DNA of 44,882 bases. Source: Bacillota bacterium. Lineage in GTDB: Bacteria > Bacillota_E > Sulfobacillia > Sulfobacillales > JAIMBI01. Where the stretch lies: NCBI GenBank assembly GCA_021828405.1, contig JAKARZ010000013.1, positions 1-44,882 on the forward strand, written 5' to 3'. The stretch's first letter is position 1. Every line of letters starts with the position of its first letter. Shown piece after piece: positions 36,403 to 44,835 of the stretch. The notes under the pieces were generated by a model. It ran no database searches and was not told the DNA's origin. It saw only the letters and a list, made by a program, of their open reading frames with translations. A program made the translations under genes and the position numbers.

Positions 36403-37333
36403 CGGCGCTCTGCCCGAACATTGGAGCAGGTGGTGGGCCGTGACGGTCCTCTGCCCGGTGGGGCCGCTGGAGGGTGACCCCGGTGCGCTGGAGGCGTGGA
36501 TGGACGAGGTGAGCACTCGGTTCTACGATCTGGGGGCGCAGGGCGTAGAGTACGAAGATGGTCTGGCCGCGCATGCCGCCTGGGTCGACGAGGCCCTACC
36601 GCCGAGCCGTCCGTTTGTGCGGGCCTACTTTCCGGACGATGCCGGGTGGCAAGAGCGCTGGCGACGCCTGGAGGCCAGCCTGGCCGGCGTGGGCGGACAG
36701 GTGGCGGCGGAGTCCGTGCAAGAGGTCGACTGGGCCCACGCCTGGAAGAAATTTTTTCACGCGGTGCGCCCCGGCGAGCGCGTCTGGGTGGTCCCTGCCT
36801 GGGAAGAGCCCCCGGATCCCGGCGCACTTATCGTGCGCATCGACCCGGGCCTGGCGTTTGGCACGGGGACGCACGCGACCACGGCGCTCATGATCGCGCT
36901 GCTAGAGAAGGTTGTGCAGCCCGGGCAGCGGTGGCTGGATGTCGGCACCGGCTCGGGCATTTTGGCGTTGGCCGCGTGGCGCCTGGCCGCGCGCGTCACG
37001 GCGGTGGACATTGACCCGATCGCAGTCGAGGTCGCCCGGCGCAATGTGGCGGCGCACGGCGCCCCGATTCCCGTGTGGCGGGGGACCGTCGCCGACGTGC
37101 CGCCCAGCGAGCGGCAGTGGGATGGCGTGGTCGCCAACCTGACGGCGAGCATTCTGCTCCGCGAGTGGCGCCACTTGGCCGACCGCGTGCAGACGGGCGG
37201 GCAGCTCTTGATGTCCGGCATTGTCGAAGAGCGCTGGCCCGAGCTGTTGGAGGCGTTGGAGGGCGGGGGACTGCGGCCAACCATGGTGCGGCACCAGGAC
37301 GGCTGGGTTGCGGCGGCGCTTGCCGTCCCATGA
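36386..37333 (+). CDS. prmA: Ribosomal protein L11 methyltransferase
   Basis: 315 residues. The N-terminal substrate-binding domain (about 15-120) ends before [25 protein letters not shown], followed by the SAM-dependent methyltransferase domain with [18 protein letters not shown], motif [17 protein letters not shown] and [11 protein letters not shown]. It trimethylates lysines of L11. ATG 36386 is within the dnaJ end and gives the expected N-terminus ([12 protein letters not shown] close to the start). The stop overlaps rsmE as ATGA. Confidence 0.92.
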   Translation: MPSDPDGALPEHWSRWWAVTVLCPVGPLEGDPGALEAWMDEVSTRFYDLGAQGVEYEDGLAAHAAWVDEALPPSRPFVRAYFPDDAGWQERWRRLEASLAGVGGQVAAESVQEVDWAHAWKKFFHAVRPGERVWVVPAWEEPPDPGALIVRIDPGLAFGTGTHATTALMIALLEKVVQPGQRWLDVGTGSGILALAAWRLAARVTAVDIDPIAVEVARRNVAAHGAPIPVWRGTVADVPPSERQWDGVVANLTASILLREWRHLADRVQTGGQLLMSGIVEERWPELLEALEGGGLRPTMVRHQDGWVAAALAVP

Positions 37334-38037
37334 TTCGCCTGGTGGTGGCGCCCGAGCAGCGTGAGGGAGATCGCGTCCACCTGTCCGATGCGCAGGTTCA
37401 CTATCTGGGGCGCGTGATGCGACGCGAACCGGGGGATGCGGTGGAAGTGGTGCTGGACGGCGACTCCCGCCGCGCCCTGTTGGAGGATCCCGCTACGCTC
37501 CGGCTGCAGGAGGCGGTGTCGGCCGCGCCCCCGCCCCCGGTGGCCATTTCGCTGGTGCAGGCGCTCCTGAAGGGCGACCAGATGGCGGCCCTCGTTCAGC
37601 GTGCCACGGAGGCCGGCGTGGACAGGGTGCAGCCGGTGGTGTCGGCCCGCAGCATTGCGCGGAGCGTGAGCGCGGCACGGCTCGCGCGCTGGCGGTCGGT
37701 GGCGGCGGAGTCCACCGAGCAGTCGGGGCGGGGCGGGATGCCTCGGATTGCGGATCCGGTTTCATGGGCCGAGTGGCAGCCCGAAGCGCCCACCATCGCG
37801 CTGGTGCCGACTGCGGACCCCCTGCCTCGGGTGTGGGGCCGGATGCAGCGCCCCGAGCGCGTGCACCTGGTGGTGGGTCCCGAGGGCGGCTTGACGGCCG
37901 AAGAGATCGGGCGATGCGACGCGGCCGCCGGGCTCGGGCCGCGCGTGCTGCGCGCCGAGCACGCCGGCGCGTTCGCGGTTTTTTGGCTTTTGGCGTCGGT
38001 TTGGCAGGAGGACTCAACGGGGGCGAAATCCTGCTAG
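37330..38037 (+). CDS. rsmE: 16S rRNA (uridine1498-N3)-methyltransferase RsmE
   Basis: 235 residues. An N-terminal PUA-like domain (HLSDAQVHYLGRVMRREPGD) precedes the SPOUT methyltransferase domain with VQRATEAGVDRVQPVVSARS, RWRSVAAESTEQSGR and the knot VHLVVGPEGGLTAEE and LGPRVLRAEHAGAFA. The last is usually LGPRILRTETA; here the two Thr are Ala and His, a mild departure. ATG overlaps the prmA stop. The mtaB gene that follows rsmE in Bacillus is absent. Confidence 0.93.
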   Translation: MIRLVVAPEQREGDRVHLSDAQVHYLGRVMRREPGDAVEVVLDGDSRRALLEDPATLRLQEAVSAAPPPPVAISLVQALLKGDQMAALVQRATEAGVDRVQPVVSARSIARSVSAARLARWRSVAAESTEQSGRGGMPRIADPVSWAEWQPEAPTIALVPTADPLPRVWGRMQRPERVHLVVGPEGGLTAEEIGRCDAAAGLGPRVLRAEHAGAFAVFWLLASVWQEDSTGAKSC

Positions 38038-38086
38038 GATAGCGCGTCTAGCACCCAGTCATGCTAACCCCACAAGGGGGTTGGCC

Positions 38087-38236
38087 GTGGGCAAGCTGAT
38101 CGAGCTAAAGTTTTGCGACATCTGCCGCAAGCCCGTGGTAAAGCGAGAACTGGCGCAAGCGGCCGGCGGCTTCTTGGAAAGCACCCTGTGCAAGGAATGC
38201 CGTACCAAGTACGGCCACCTGTACAGGCCGTGGTAG
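38087..38236 (+). CDS. 49-residue zinc-ribbon-like protein
   Basis: GTG at 38087 has AAGGGGG (38074-38080) 6 bases upstream; TAG at 38234-38236. The protein has two CxxC knuckles, C10-x2-C13 (FCDIC) and C35-x2-C38 (LCKEC), 21 residues apart, with many basic residues and a C-terminal YGHLYRPW. It looks like a stand-alone zinc ribbon that could bind nucleic acid or the ribosome. It sits between rsmE (50 bases upstream) and the HIT gene (67 bases downstream), within a translation-related block. No known family assigned. Confidence 0.72.
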   Translation: MGKLIELKFCDICRKPVVKRELAQAAGGFLESTLCKECRTKYGHLYRPW

Positions 38237-38303
38237 CCGCTGGGCCGCCGAGGCAGGATTGGCTGCGTCCCACGGCGAAGTCTTCCCTCGAGGAGCGTGA
38301 CAC

Positions 38304-38645
38304 GTGGATTGTGTTTTTTGCCAGATCGTCACCGGTGAGCTACCGGCCGAGCGCGTGTACGAGGACGAAGAGACACTGGCGTTTTCCGACCTGCGGCCCC
38401 GTGCCCCGCACCACCTGCTGGTGATTCCCAAGCGCCACGTTGACAGCCTGGCCAGCACCAGAGACGACGACTGGGCGGCCGTGACCGCCTGCCTGCACAC
38501 GGTCCAGCGGGTGGCGCGGGACCGTGGTCTGGACGACGCGGGATACCGGGTCGTGGCCAACATTGGCTCGGATGGCGGGCAGACTGTCCATCATCTGCAC
38601 TGGCACGTGCTGGGCGGACGCCTGATGACGTGGCCGCCGGGCTAA
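38304..38645 (+). CDS. HIT family (HinT-like) hydrolase
   Basis: 113 residues, HinT size. It starts MDCVFCQIVTGELPAERVY, typical for this branch with two Cys, and ends with the histidine triad HHLHWHVLGGR. HinT proteins hydrolyse aminoacyl or other AMP-conjugates such as AMP-NH2. GTG start with GAGGAG about 10 bases upstream. A HIT gene next to rsmE/rpsU is common in Firmicutes-type clusters. Confidence 0.94.
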   Translation: MDCVFCQIVTGELPAERVYEDEETLAFSDLRPRAPHHLLVIPKRHVDSLASTRDDDWAAVTACLHTVQRVARDRGLDDAGYRVVANIGSDGGQTVHHLHWHVLGGRLMTWPPG

Positions 38646-38689
38646 GGGACGGCTGGCTGCTGAGCGGGGAGGCCTTCGCCGGCCGCGGT

Positions 38690-38917
38690 CTGGAGTGACT
38701 GGCGGCGGGCCGAAAGGGCCGTGGTCGCCACCCCTCCGAGGGACCCCGCGGCAAGGGGCAACCCCTATCCGTGGCGGCACCGGCTTCGGACTTTTCGGAG
38801 CACGGCCCGCTACGCGATGGACTGACTGCGGGACCGGGGCGCGATTCCCCGGCGGAAATAGTCGGGAACACGGTTCGCCCGGCGTAGGTGGTCAGAGGAA
38901 CAACTGACCATGCTTTT
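38690..38917 (+). ncRNA. Candidate structured RNA or leader ending in a terminator
   Basis: Successive base-paired elements: TGGCG/CGCCA (38700-38704 with 38726-38730) around GGCC/GGCC; CCGCGG/CCGTGG (38746-38751 with 38769-38774) around GGGG-CAA-CCCC; GACT/AGTC around CCGGGG/CCCCGG (38834-38839 with 38847-38852); GGG-AAC/GTT-CCC (38864-38880); and a last TGGTCAG/CTGACCA hairpin followed by TTTT. No coding potential. I could not match it to tmRNA, RNase P RNA, SRP RNA, T-box or the common riboswitch consensuses that I know. It lies before the amidohydrolase gene. Confidence 0.4.
38889..38917 (+). terminator. Rho-independent terminator
   Basis: Perfect 7-bp stem TGGTCAG (38889-38895) / CTGACCA (38904-38910), an 8-base loop, and then TGCTTTT. 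It lies 37 bases before the amidohydrolase start, so it ends an upstream transcript or acts as an attenuator. Confidence 0.6.
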
Positions 38918-38953
38918 GGGAAGGATGTCTGAGCACTGCGGGAGGTGAGGCGC

Positions 38954-40174
38954 ATGTCCCTGGTGATTCGTCATGCAACCGTTATCGATGGAACGGGCGG
39001 GCTGCCTCGCCACGACGCTACGGTGGTGGTGGACGGGAACCGGATTCGGAGCGTGGGCGACCGACACATCGCGGCGATATCGGGGGCGGTCGAGATCGAT
39101 GCGACCGGCCTGTGGGTCCTCCCGGGATTTGTCGATGTCCATGTGCACTTCCTGATGGAGGGGCCCGATCTGCTCAGCCAGTTTCTGCGACCTCCCAGCT
39201 ACCTCACCATTGCCGCGTTGGATCGGATGCGGCGGACCCTGGACGCCGGGGTCACTACGGCCCGAGACTTGGGCGGACTCGACCGCGGGGTCAAGCTGGC
39301 ACGCGAAGAGGGCCGCGTGCCGGGCCCCCGCCTGCACATCGCCGTGAGAATCCTGTCGGTGACCGGCGGTCACGGGGACCACACCTTCAGCGGATCGGCG
39401 GCAACCACCGATGTTCGGGCCCTGTCGGAGCTCGTGGACGGCGGCGACGTGCTGGTGGGCACCCGGAGGGTGATGCGGGAAGGCGCTGACGTCATCAAAG
39501 TGTGTACGACCGGCGGCGTGCTGAGCCCGGGGGATGATCCGCAGCACGCTCACTTCTCGCCCGAGGAGCTTCATATCATCGCGGCCGAGGCACGCCGGCA
39601 GCGCCGGCGGCTGGCGGCCCATGCCCAAGGCAGTGAGGGCATTAAGAACGCCGTGCGGGCGGGATGGACCTCCATCGAGCATGGGATTTACCTCGATGAC
39701 GAGGGCATCGACCTCATGCTGGAGCACGAAACCTTCCTGGTTCCGACGCTGGTGGCTCCCCGAGCCGTGCTGGCCGCCCACGAGCGCGGTCTGCCCGTGC
39801 CCGCGTGGGCGCTGGAGAAAACCCGCCGCGTCATTGATGTCCACCAGGAAAATGTGGCCCGGGCACACCAGGCGGGGGTGCGGATCGCCCTGGGGACGGA
39901 TTCGGGCGTTGGCCTCCACGGGCAAAATCTGGCCGAACTCGCCCTGCTTCAGGAAATCGGCGTCTCGCCGATGGACGTCATCGTCGCCGGGACACGGCGT
40001 GGTGCCGAGGTGATGGGGCTTGAGGGAGACCTCGGCACGATCGAGGAAGGAAAGCTTGCCGACCTGGTGCTCACGGATGTGGATCCGCTGACCCGCCTGG
40101 CCTCGCTGAGCGATCCCACGCGAATCCGCGTCGTCATCCAGGATGGACGGGTCGTGAAGGACCTTCGCGGGTAG
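38954..40174 (+). CDS. Metal-dependent amidohydrolase (imidazolonepropionase/prolidase-like)
   Basis: 406 residues from the ATG at 38954, after GGGAGGTGAGG. The metal ligands of the amidohydrolase superfamily are all visible: H63-x-H65 in GFVDVHVHF, K182 in ADVIKVCTTGGV, H223 in LAAHAQGSEGI, H243 in SIEHGIYLDDEGI, and D316 in IALGTDSGVG. This points to the binuclear, Lys-bridged subtype that includes Xaa-Pro dipeptidase-like and carboxypeptidase-like enzymes acting on N-acyl or peptide substrates. No signal peptide. Substrate unknown. A terminator lies 10 bases after its stop. Confidence 0.9.
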   Translation: MSLVIRHATVIDGTGGLPRHDATVVVDGNRIRSVGDRHIAAISGAVEIDATGLWVLPGFVDVHVHFLMEGPDLLSQFLRPPSYLTIAALDRMRRTLDAGVTTARDLGGLDRGVKLAREEGRVPGPRLHIAVRILSVTGGHGDHTFSGSAATTDVRALSELVDGGDVLVGTRRVMREGADVIKVCTTGGVLSPGDDPQHAHFSPEELHIIAAEARRQRRRLAAHAQGSEGIKNAVRAGWTSIEHGIYLDDEGIDLMLEHETFLVPTLVAPRAVLAAHERGLPVPAWALEKTRRVIDVHQENVARAHQAGVRIALGTDSGVGLHGQNLAELALLQEIGVSPMDVIVAGTRRGAEVMGLEGDLGTIEEGKLADLVLTDVDPLTRLASLSDPTRIRVVIQDGRVVKDLRG

Positions 40175-40183
40175 GGAGCGCTG

Positions 40184-40205
40184 GGCCGGATGTCGGCCTT
40201 TGATT
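40184..40205 (+). terminator. Terminator of the amidohydrolase gene
   Basis: GGCCG-GATGT-CGGCC (40184-40198) followed by TTTGATT, 10 bases after the stop codon. Confidence 0.5.
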
Positions 40206-40615
40206 GGTCATGACCGGACGTCCCAAGCTCAAACCGACGCAAATGAGTGCACTGCACGTCGACCTAGCGGCCGAGCAACTGAAAGCGGAAAGCGCCCGGC
40301 CACCTGACGCGACCGAGCCAGTGGACCCTGGACCCCGCCGACCGTGCCAGGTCCCAGCGCGGCGCTCTTGCCTGTACGAGATGCGAGGCTCGGGGGACCG
40401 TCGTGCCGGGCCCGGCGCTGCAACCTGGACTCAGCCCACTCAGGCCCGGGCGTTGAGGATTGCTGGCTTTGGGGCGTTCCCTCGCTCACCGTCCGCAGGA
40501 CCGCTTACCCGCGACCAAAGGAGCTCCGTCACAATAGTTAACCCGAAAGCAAAGGAATTGAGGTGGTGGGTGACGACGGATCCCGACAGCTGGATGCTGA
40601 AAGGGGTTCGTCCCG
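40206..40615. other. Intergenic region before the decayed transposase
   Basis: No recognised gene in about 400 bases. The right part (from about 40525) is somewhat AT-richer and may hold the left end of the ISAzo13-type element; no clear terminal inverted repeat was found by eye. Confidence 0.4.
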
Positions 40616-41693
40616 ATGCATTATCGGATGGTCGCGACTGCCGCAGGAACTCGGGCCCGGTGGGCGGTCGTGAGTGGGGAGTATAACGAACGGACCCGCC
40701 GGGCGGCCACGGCGGCCCGGCGGGGGACGCAAGCCCCGGACGGCCGACGCCCCGGCGCTCGTGGCCGCGCTGCTCGCGTTGGTCGAGCCGACGACTCGGG
40801 GCGACCCCGCATCGCCGTGGCGGGGGACGTGTAAGAGTTGCGCCCCGTTGGCGGTGGCCCTGCAGCCGCAAGCCACCCGGTGAGTCCCTCCACCGTGGGC
40901 CGTCTGCTGCACGCGGCCGGCTTCAGCCTCCAAACCCCCCGCAAGTTGATGCAAGGCCGGGCCCCGCATCCCGACCGTGATGCCCAGTTCCAGTACATTG
41001 CGGCCCGCACCGCCGCCGCGCAAGCGGCCCACCCACCCGTGATCTCCGTGGACGCCAAGAAGAAAGACCTCATCGGCCACTTCAAGACCGGCGGCCAGGC
41101 GTGGCAACCCGTGGCGCAACCCGAGCGGGTGCCGGTGTACGACTTCCCCAGCCTCGCGGAGGGCAAGGCGACCCCCTATGGCATTTACGACCTGAGCCGC
41201 CATGCGGGCGGGGTGACCGTCGGCAGCGACCACGACATGGCCCCGTTTGCCGTCGCCTCCATCCGCCGGTGGTGGACCGACCGAGCCGGACCCCATATCC
41301 CAGCGCGACGACCTTGACCATGGTGGCGGATGGCGGCGGCAGCCACGGCTACCGCGTGCGGTTGTGGAAGGCGGAGCATAGCGCTTGGCGACCGACCTGG
41401 CCCTGACCATCCCGGTCAGTCACCTCCCCCCCGGTACCGGCAAGTGGAACACGATCGAGCACCGGCTGTTCAGCGTGCTGAGTCGCACCTGGCGGGGCCG
41501 GCCGCTGACCCGCTGCGAAACCCTGGTCCAATGCATCGCCCGCGCCACCACCACCACCGGCCTGACCGTGCACGCGGAGTACGACGCGGGCCCCTATCCG
41601 ACCGGGATCGTCGTGACGGATGAAGCCTTCCACGCGCTCCATGTCACGCGCGATGCCTTTCATGGCGAATGGAACTATACCATTACACCATGA
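40616..41693 (+). pseudogene. ISAzo13-type transposase, multiply frameshifted
   Basis: Family pieces occur in order but in changing frames: YNERTRRA (about 40680); RPGGGRKPRTADAPALVAAL and VEPTTRGDPASP (to about 40830); VSPSTVGRLLHAAGFSLQTP, HPDRDAQFQYIAAR, ISVDAKKKDLIGHFKTGG and VGSDHDMAPFAVASIRRWW (40880-41290); MVADGGGSHGYRVRLWKAE (41320-41380); and VSHLPPGTGKWNTIEHRLFS to FHGEWNYTITP (41410-41693). The DDE residues D (SVDAKKK), D (ADGGGS) and E (NTIEHRL) survive. Part of the N-terminus is deleted and at least three frameshifts are needed, so it is dead. The family matches the Rhodopirellula-type DDE transposases (PF07592). Confidence 0.88.
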
Positions 41694-42008
41694 TGACATT
41701 ATTATGACGGGGCTCCAAAGGGTCCTGTGCATCCGATGTGTTGATTTGCCGCGTCGATTGTGGAACTGCGGCCACCCATGTCCTCCATCAAAGAGCCACA
41801 ACCGGGGGGGGAATCGTGCGCGGTACCGGCGCCCTCGTCGTCAAAAGCGGGACGACGCACGACCACCCCGCTTCTGCTCCATGCGCGGCGATTACCGAGT
41901 GCAGGACCTTGCAGCCACACCCGATTGGCGTCTGGGGACGTTCTGCACCATGGTGAGGGAGGCCGGGCGGGGTACGCCTGTTGGACCAAGGGTACCCGTC
42001 GGACCTCA
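41694..42008. other. Region between the decayed transposase and the DoxX-like gene
   Basis: No gene recognised on either strand. The first bases (CATGATGACATTATTATGAC) are AT-rich and may be the right end of the element. Confidence 0.4.
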
Positions 42009-42575
42009 TCAAGTAGGAATCCCGCCGCCCACTTGGCTTTGCCCGTCCGTCGGACGGGCGGCTTCCGCTACCGTCCTCCATGCTGGCCAGCGACGTTGAA
42101 TCACCCAATCCAGCGAGTACGAGTTGGGCCCACATGCGCGGTCGAGTCCATACAAACCAGCAAAGACGACCGCGTAGATGACACCGGTCCCAATGTCGGT
42201 GGATCCAGCCGTATACGGGCCGCCAAAGCCTTCTCCCAACACCCACACCATGAGACTAAAGCTCAAACCCACCAAATATCCGATCCGCCGCGCGAAGCCC
42301 AGGATAAGGCCAAGTGCGGTTGCACTTTCCACCACAGCGGTCAGGATGGCGAATCCCTTGGGGTCCACTGCCACCACGTGCTCGACCGTGGTGTACAGCC
42401 ATCCGATCCACGAGGGCTGGCCTTGACCGGCCGCCACAATCTGTTGAAGGTAGGTGTTCATGAACGTTGGCCGCCACTTGAACAACGCGTCAATCGCCCA
42501 GATGAGTCCAAAGGCCACGCGGTACAGCGCCACATTGCGCATCAGGGCTGGCGTGCGACCACCCCCGCCATCCAC
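42009..42575 (-). CDS. DoxX-like integral membrane protein
   Basis: 188 residues with four membrane segments (about 14-35, 65-95, 98-118, 130-152) in the DoxX/DoxD pattern: NVALYRVAFGLIWAIDALFKW at the first helix, AILTAVVESATALGLILGFARR, then GLSFSLMVWVLGEGFGGPY. The small subunit of thiosulfate:quinone oxidoreductase in acidophilic archaea (DoxD) belongs to this superfamily, but no partner subunit is present, so a redox role is only possible. The ATG at 42575 follows AGGGGGA on the minus strand. A perfect palindrome GCCCGTCC-GTC-GGACGGGC (42041-42059) lies in its last codons. The C-terminal 20 residues look like an unconserved extension. Confidence 0.78.
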   Translation of the reverse strand: MDGGGGRTPALMRNVALYRVAFGLIWAIDALFKWRPTFMNTYLQQIVAAGQGQPSWIGWLYTTVEHVVAVDPKGFAILTAVVESATALGLILGFARRIGYLVGLSFSLMVWVLGEGFGGPYTAGSTDIGTGVIYAVVFAGLYGLDRACGPNSYSLDWVIQRRWPAWRTVAEAARPTDGQSQVGGGIPT

Positions 42576-43304
42576 GCTCCATCCCCCTATTCCGGCCCGA
42601 CGGGCCCGCGCTCGTTGCCGACCGATCTAAAGACCTCAGGCGGATCGCTGTGTCTACCAAATCAAGCTTAGCTCTTCGCATGCCTCGCCACAACATTTTA
42701 AACCCCAAAGTTCCTGCACGTTCAGACACGATGGCAACGGCTGAATGCGGACCATTTCTGAGGGGCGGTTTCGGTGCTGACCGTGCGGATACCATCCCGT
42801 GGCGCCGCGAACTGACACGTCAGCGTGGAAGGACGCCCTGGAGCGCTATCGCCAGATATCGTGCCCGGGATCAATGACGGGTGGGGTTGGAGTGCGTGGC
42901 GGGCCGCGGGCGCTCGGCCTTAGGGCCATGGAGGGCGGCACACCCGATTCCAGCGTCCGCCCCGGAGGTTTCCAGGCCGCGCCATGGTCACCGATATTCC
43001 CGAATGCCTCTCTTAACGCGTGAAACGGCACTGGCGGCGCAAGGCGCCGCGTCAACCCAGGCTCTCGCGCAGCCCCGAAATCACCTCGGGACCCCAGCGT
43101 GTCCCGTCGCAAACACCTCCACATCGCGCAGCGCAGCCGGGCGGGATGTCGGTGGCTTCGAATCTGCCACTCCCGGCACATCGCTCGCCGGTCCCACCGG
43201 GGGTGGCTGCCGAATTGCGCCGCATGGATGAACTCAACCCGCCGGGGCGGCTGGCGGTCCCGCCCCGAAGCGGACGGCCCCGGCGACTGTGCGGGCTCGA
43301 GCGG
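42576..43304. other. 730-base stretch without a recognised gene
   Basis: No frame on either strand shows a domain or a good ribosome site. Composition is mixed, AT-richer around 42640-42730. It separates two minus-strand accessory genes and is likely old intergenic or degraded DNA. Confidence 0.45.
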
Positions 43305-44441
43305 TCATGCCTCGATGGTGAAGCCGGGACGAATGGGAAAGTCGTTGGCCGGGGCCCGCATGGGACTGAGATGTGGCCGGTCCGCCTCTCCTAGCGCGAT
43401 TTGGCTGGCCAGCCGGCCGATGGCGGGACCCCGCATGACGCCAAATCCATTGTCCCCGCAGGCCACGGTCAAGCGGTCGGCCACCTGTCCCACCAGCGGG
43501 CGGCGGTCTGGGGTGGCCCCCACGACGCCGGCCCAGGAGGTTACCACGTGGGCTTCGCGTCCCGCGGCAACCAGCTCGGGGACCCGGCGGGCGAGATCTT
43601 CGTGGAAGCCGGCGTCCCCACTCTCCTGGTACGCATCAGGATCATGCTCGGCGAGGCGCGTGCCGTCTCCCGCCAAGAACGCTCGCGGGCCGTCCGGCAC
43701 CAGGTACATGTCGGTGGCCAAATCCCACACCATGGGAAAGTGATGGCCGCCCGGCATTCCCAAGGAGGCCAACTGCACGCGGTACGGACGCAGGGGAATG
43801 TCACATCCGGCGGTCTGTACCAGCTTGCGGGTCCAGGACCCCGCTGCTACCAGCACTCGCTCAGCGGCTATGGGTTCGCCGGGCCCCAGAATCACGACGC
43901 GGCGATCTTCCACGGCAATCCTCACGACCCGATGGGCGGTGCGCACCTGGAGCCCAGACGCGCGGGCCGCCCGCACCGTCTGCTGGCAGTAGGCGGTTGC
44001 ATTCACATGCCAGTCCTGCGGCAGCCACAGCGCCGTCACGTCGGGGGGCACCACGGCTAGGTCCGGAAACCGGGTCGCCAGGTCCGCATGGGTCAGAAGC
44101 TCTGCGGGGATGCTGCGATCCCGGAGCGCGGCCGCCGTCGCCTGCGCGAGGCGGCTGCGCGAGGGATCCACGAGTGTGATCAGGCCCAGCCGCTGCACCA
44201 TCGCGGGATCGTTGGATGCTTGGCAGGCGGCGCCATAAAGTCGCCGGCTCTCCGACACCCAGGCCTGGTCCTCAGGGTGCCAGAGCAGATCGGTCACGAT
44301 GCCGCCAGCCTTGGCACTCGCCTCGGAGCCCACTCCGGCGCGCGCTTCCAACAAAAGGACCGAGGCTACGCCGCGGCCCACCGCCGCCGCCGCGGCGGAA
44401 ACGCCCCACACTCCACCGCCGATGACCACTAAGTTGTACAT
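43305..44441 (-). CDS. FAD-dependent oxidoreductase of the DAO family (glycine/sarcosine oxidase-like)
   Basis: 378 residues from the ATG at 44441, which has AAGGAG 8 bases upstream; an open frame 10 codons longer lacks a ribosome site. The FAD-binding fold starts at residue 1: MYNLVVIGGGVWGVSAAAAA with GxGxxG, then LLLEARAGVGSEASAKAGGI. The substrate domain has RPYRVQLASLG, and the C-terminal FAD loop is CGDNGFGVMRGPAIGRLAS. Such enzymes oxidise secondary amines or amino acids (glycine, sarcosine, proline). No subunit partners nearby, so probably a monomeric or homo-oligomeric oxidase or dehydrogenase. Stands alone. Confidence 0.9.
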   Translation of the reverse strand: MYNLVVIGGGVWGVSAAAAAVGRGVASVLLLEARAGVGSEASAKAGGIVTDLLWHPEDQAWVSESRRLYGAACQASNDPAMVQRLGLITLVDPSRSRLAQATAAALRDRSIPAELLTHADLATRFPDLAVVPPDVTALWLPQDWHVNATAYCQQTVRAARASGLQVRTAHRVVRIAVEDRRVVILGPGEPIAAERVLVAAGSWTRKLVQTAGCDIPLRPYRVQLASLGMPGGHHFPMVWDLATDMYLVPDGPRAFLAGDGTRLAEHDPDAYQESGDAGFHEDLARRVPELVAAGREAHVVTSWAGVVGATPDRRPLVGQVADRLTVACGDNGFGVMRGPAIGRLASQIALGEADRPHLSPMRAPANDFPIRPGFTIEA

Positions 44442-44835
44442 CCCGGTACTCCTTCTCCCCCGCTCGACCATTCCGAAAGAGAGCCGAACCGTGCGTCACC
44501 CGTGGGAAATACGGCGGCGCGGCGGTACCCGCGCGGCGGAACCAGGGGCGGAGCTTCCAAAGCCGCATCCGCACCTCGGTGTCAGCACTCACCGCAGGCC
44601 GCTCAGGGAATCGTTGGGGGCGTCCGCCTCAAGGATAAACCATCGTCCGCGGACGACCGGCATCTAAACCCATAAAGTGGGCCGCGGCGAACTCGCCAGG
44701 CCGCCGGTGGCTGCGTGTCGTCCGCCCTGGGTCCCCTTGACGAGGGGCGTTTGACGCTCGATCCCGGCGCCCGTATAATCCGGGGAGCACATTCTTTGAT
44801 CCCGACCCTGTTCGGGTGGAGGGGAGGGAGCGATT
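44442..44835. other. rpsU: Intergenic region upstream of rpsU
   Basis: No gene. It contains the rpsU promoter and a GC-rich hairpin CGTCCGCGGACG around 44645-44656. The last 20 bases hold a long purine-rich ribosome site. Confidence 0.6.
44751..44779 (+). promoter_or_regulatory. rpsU: Sigma-A-type promoter of rpsU
   Basis: TTGACG (44751-44756), exactly 17 bases, then TATAAT (44774-44779). The best promoter match in the window, as expected for a ribosomal protein gene. Confidence 0.85.

Noticed and set aside
38690..38917. Match to T-box, cobalamin, SAM, TPP, glycine or guanidine riboswitch, tmRNA, RNase P or SRP RNA
   Set aside because: None of the conserved strings I know for these classes is present; left as an unclassified candidate.
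42041..42059. Perfect palindrome GCCCGTCC-GTC-GGACGGGC as a terminator
   Set aside because: It lies within the last codons of the DoxX-like gene and has no T-run on either strand.
41788..42246. Minus-strand open frame overlapping the DoxX-like gene
   Set aside because: Tryptophan/arginine-rich shadow frame without domain; the overlapping frame has four clear membrane helices.
43052..43237. Short minus-strand stretch resembling the start of a phage-type protein (DVEVFATGH)
   Set aside because: Only about nine residues match, a frameshift is needed, and there is no ribosome site or further homology.
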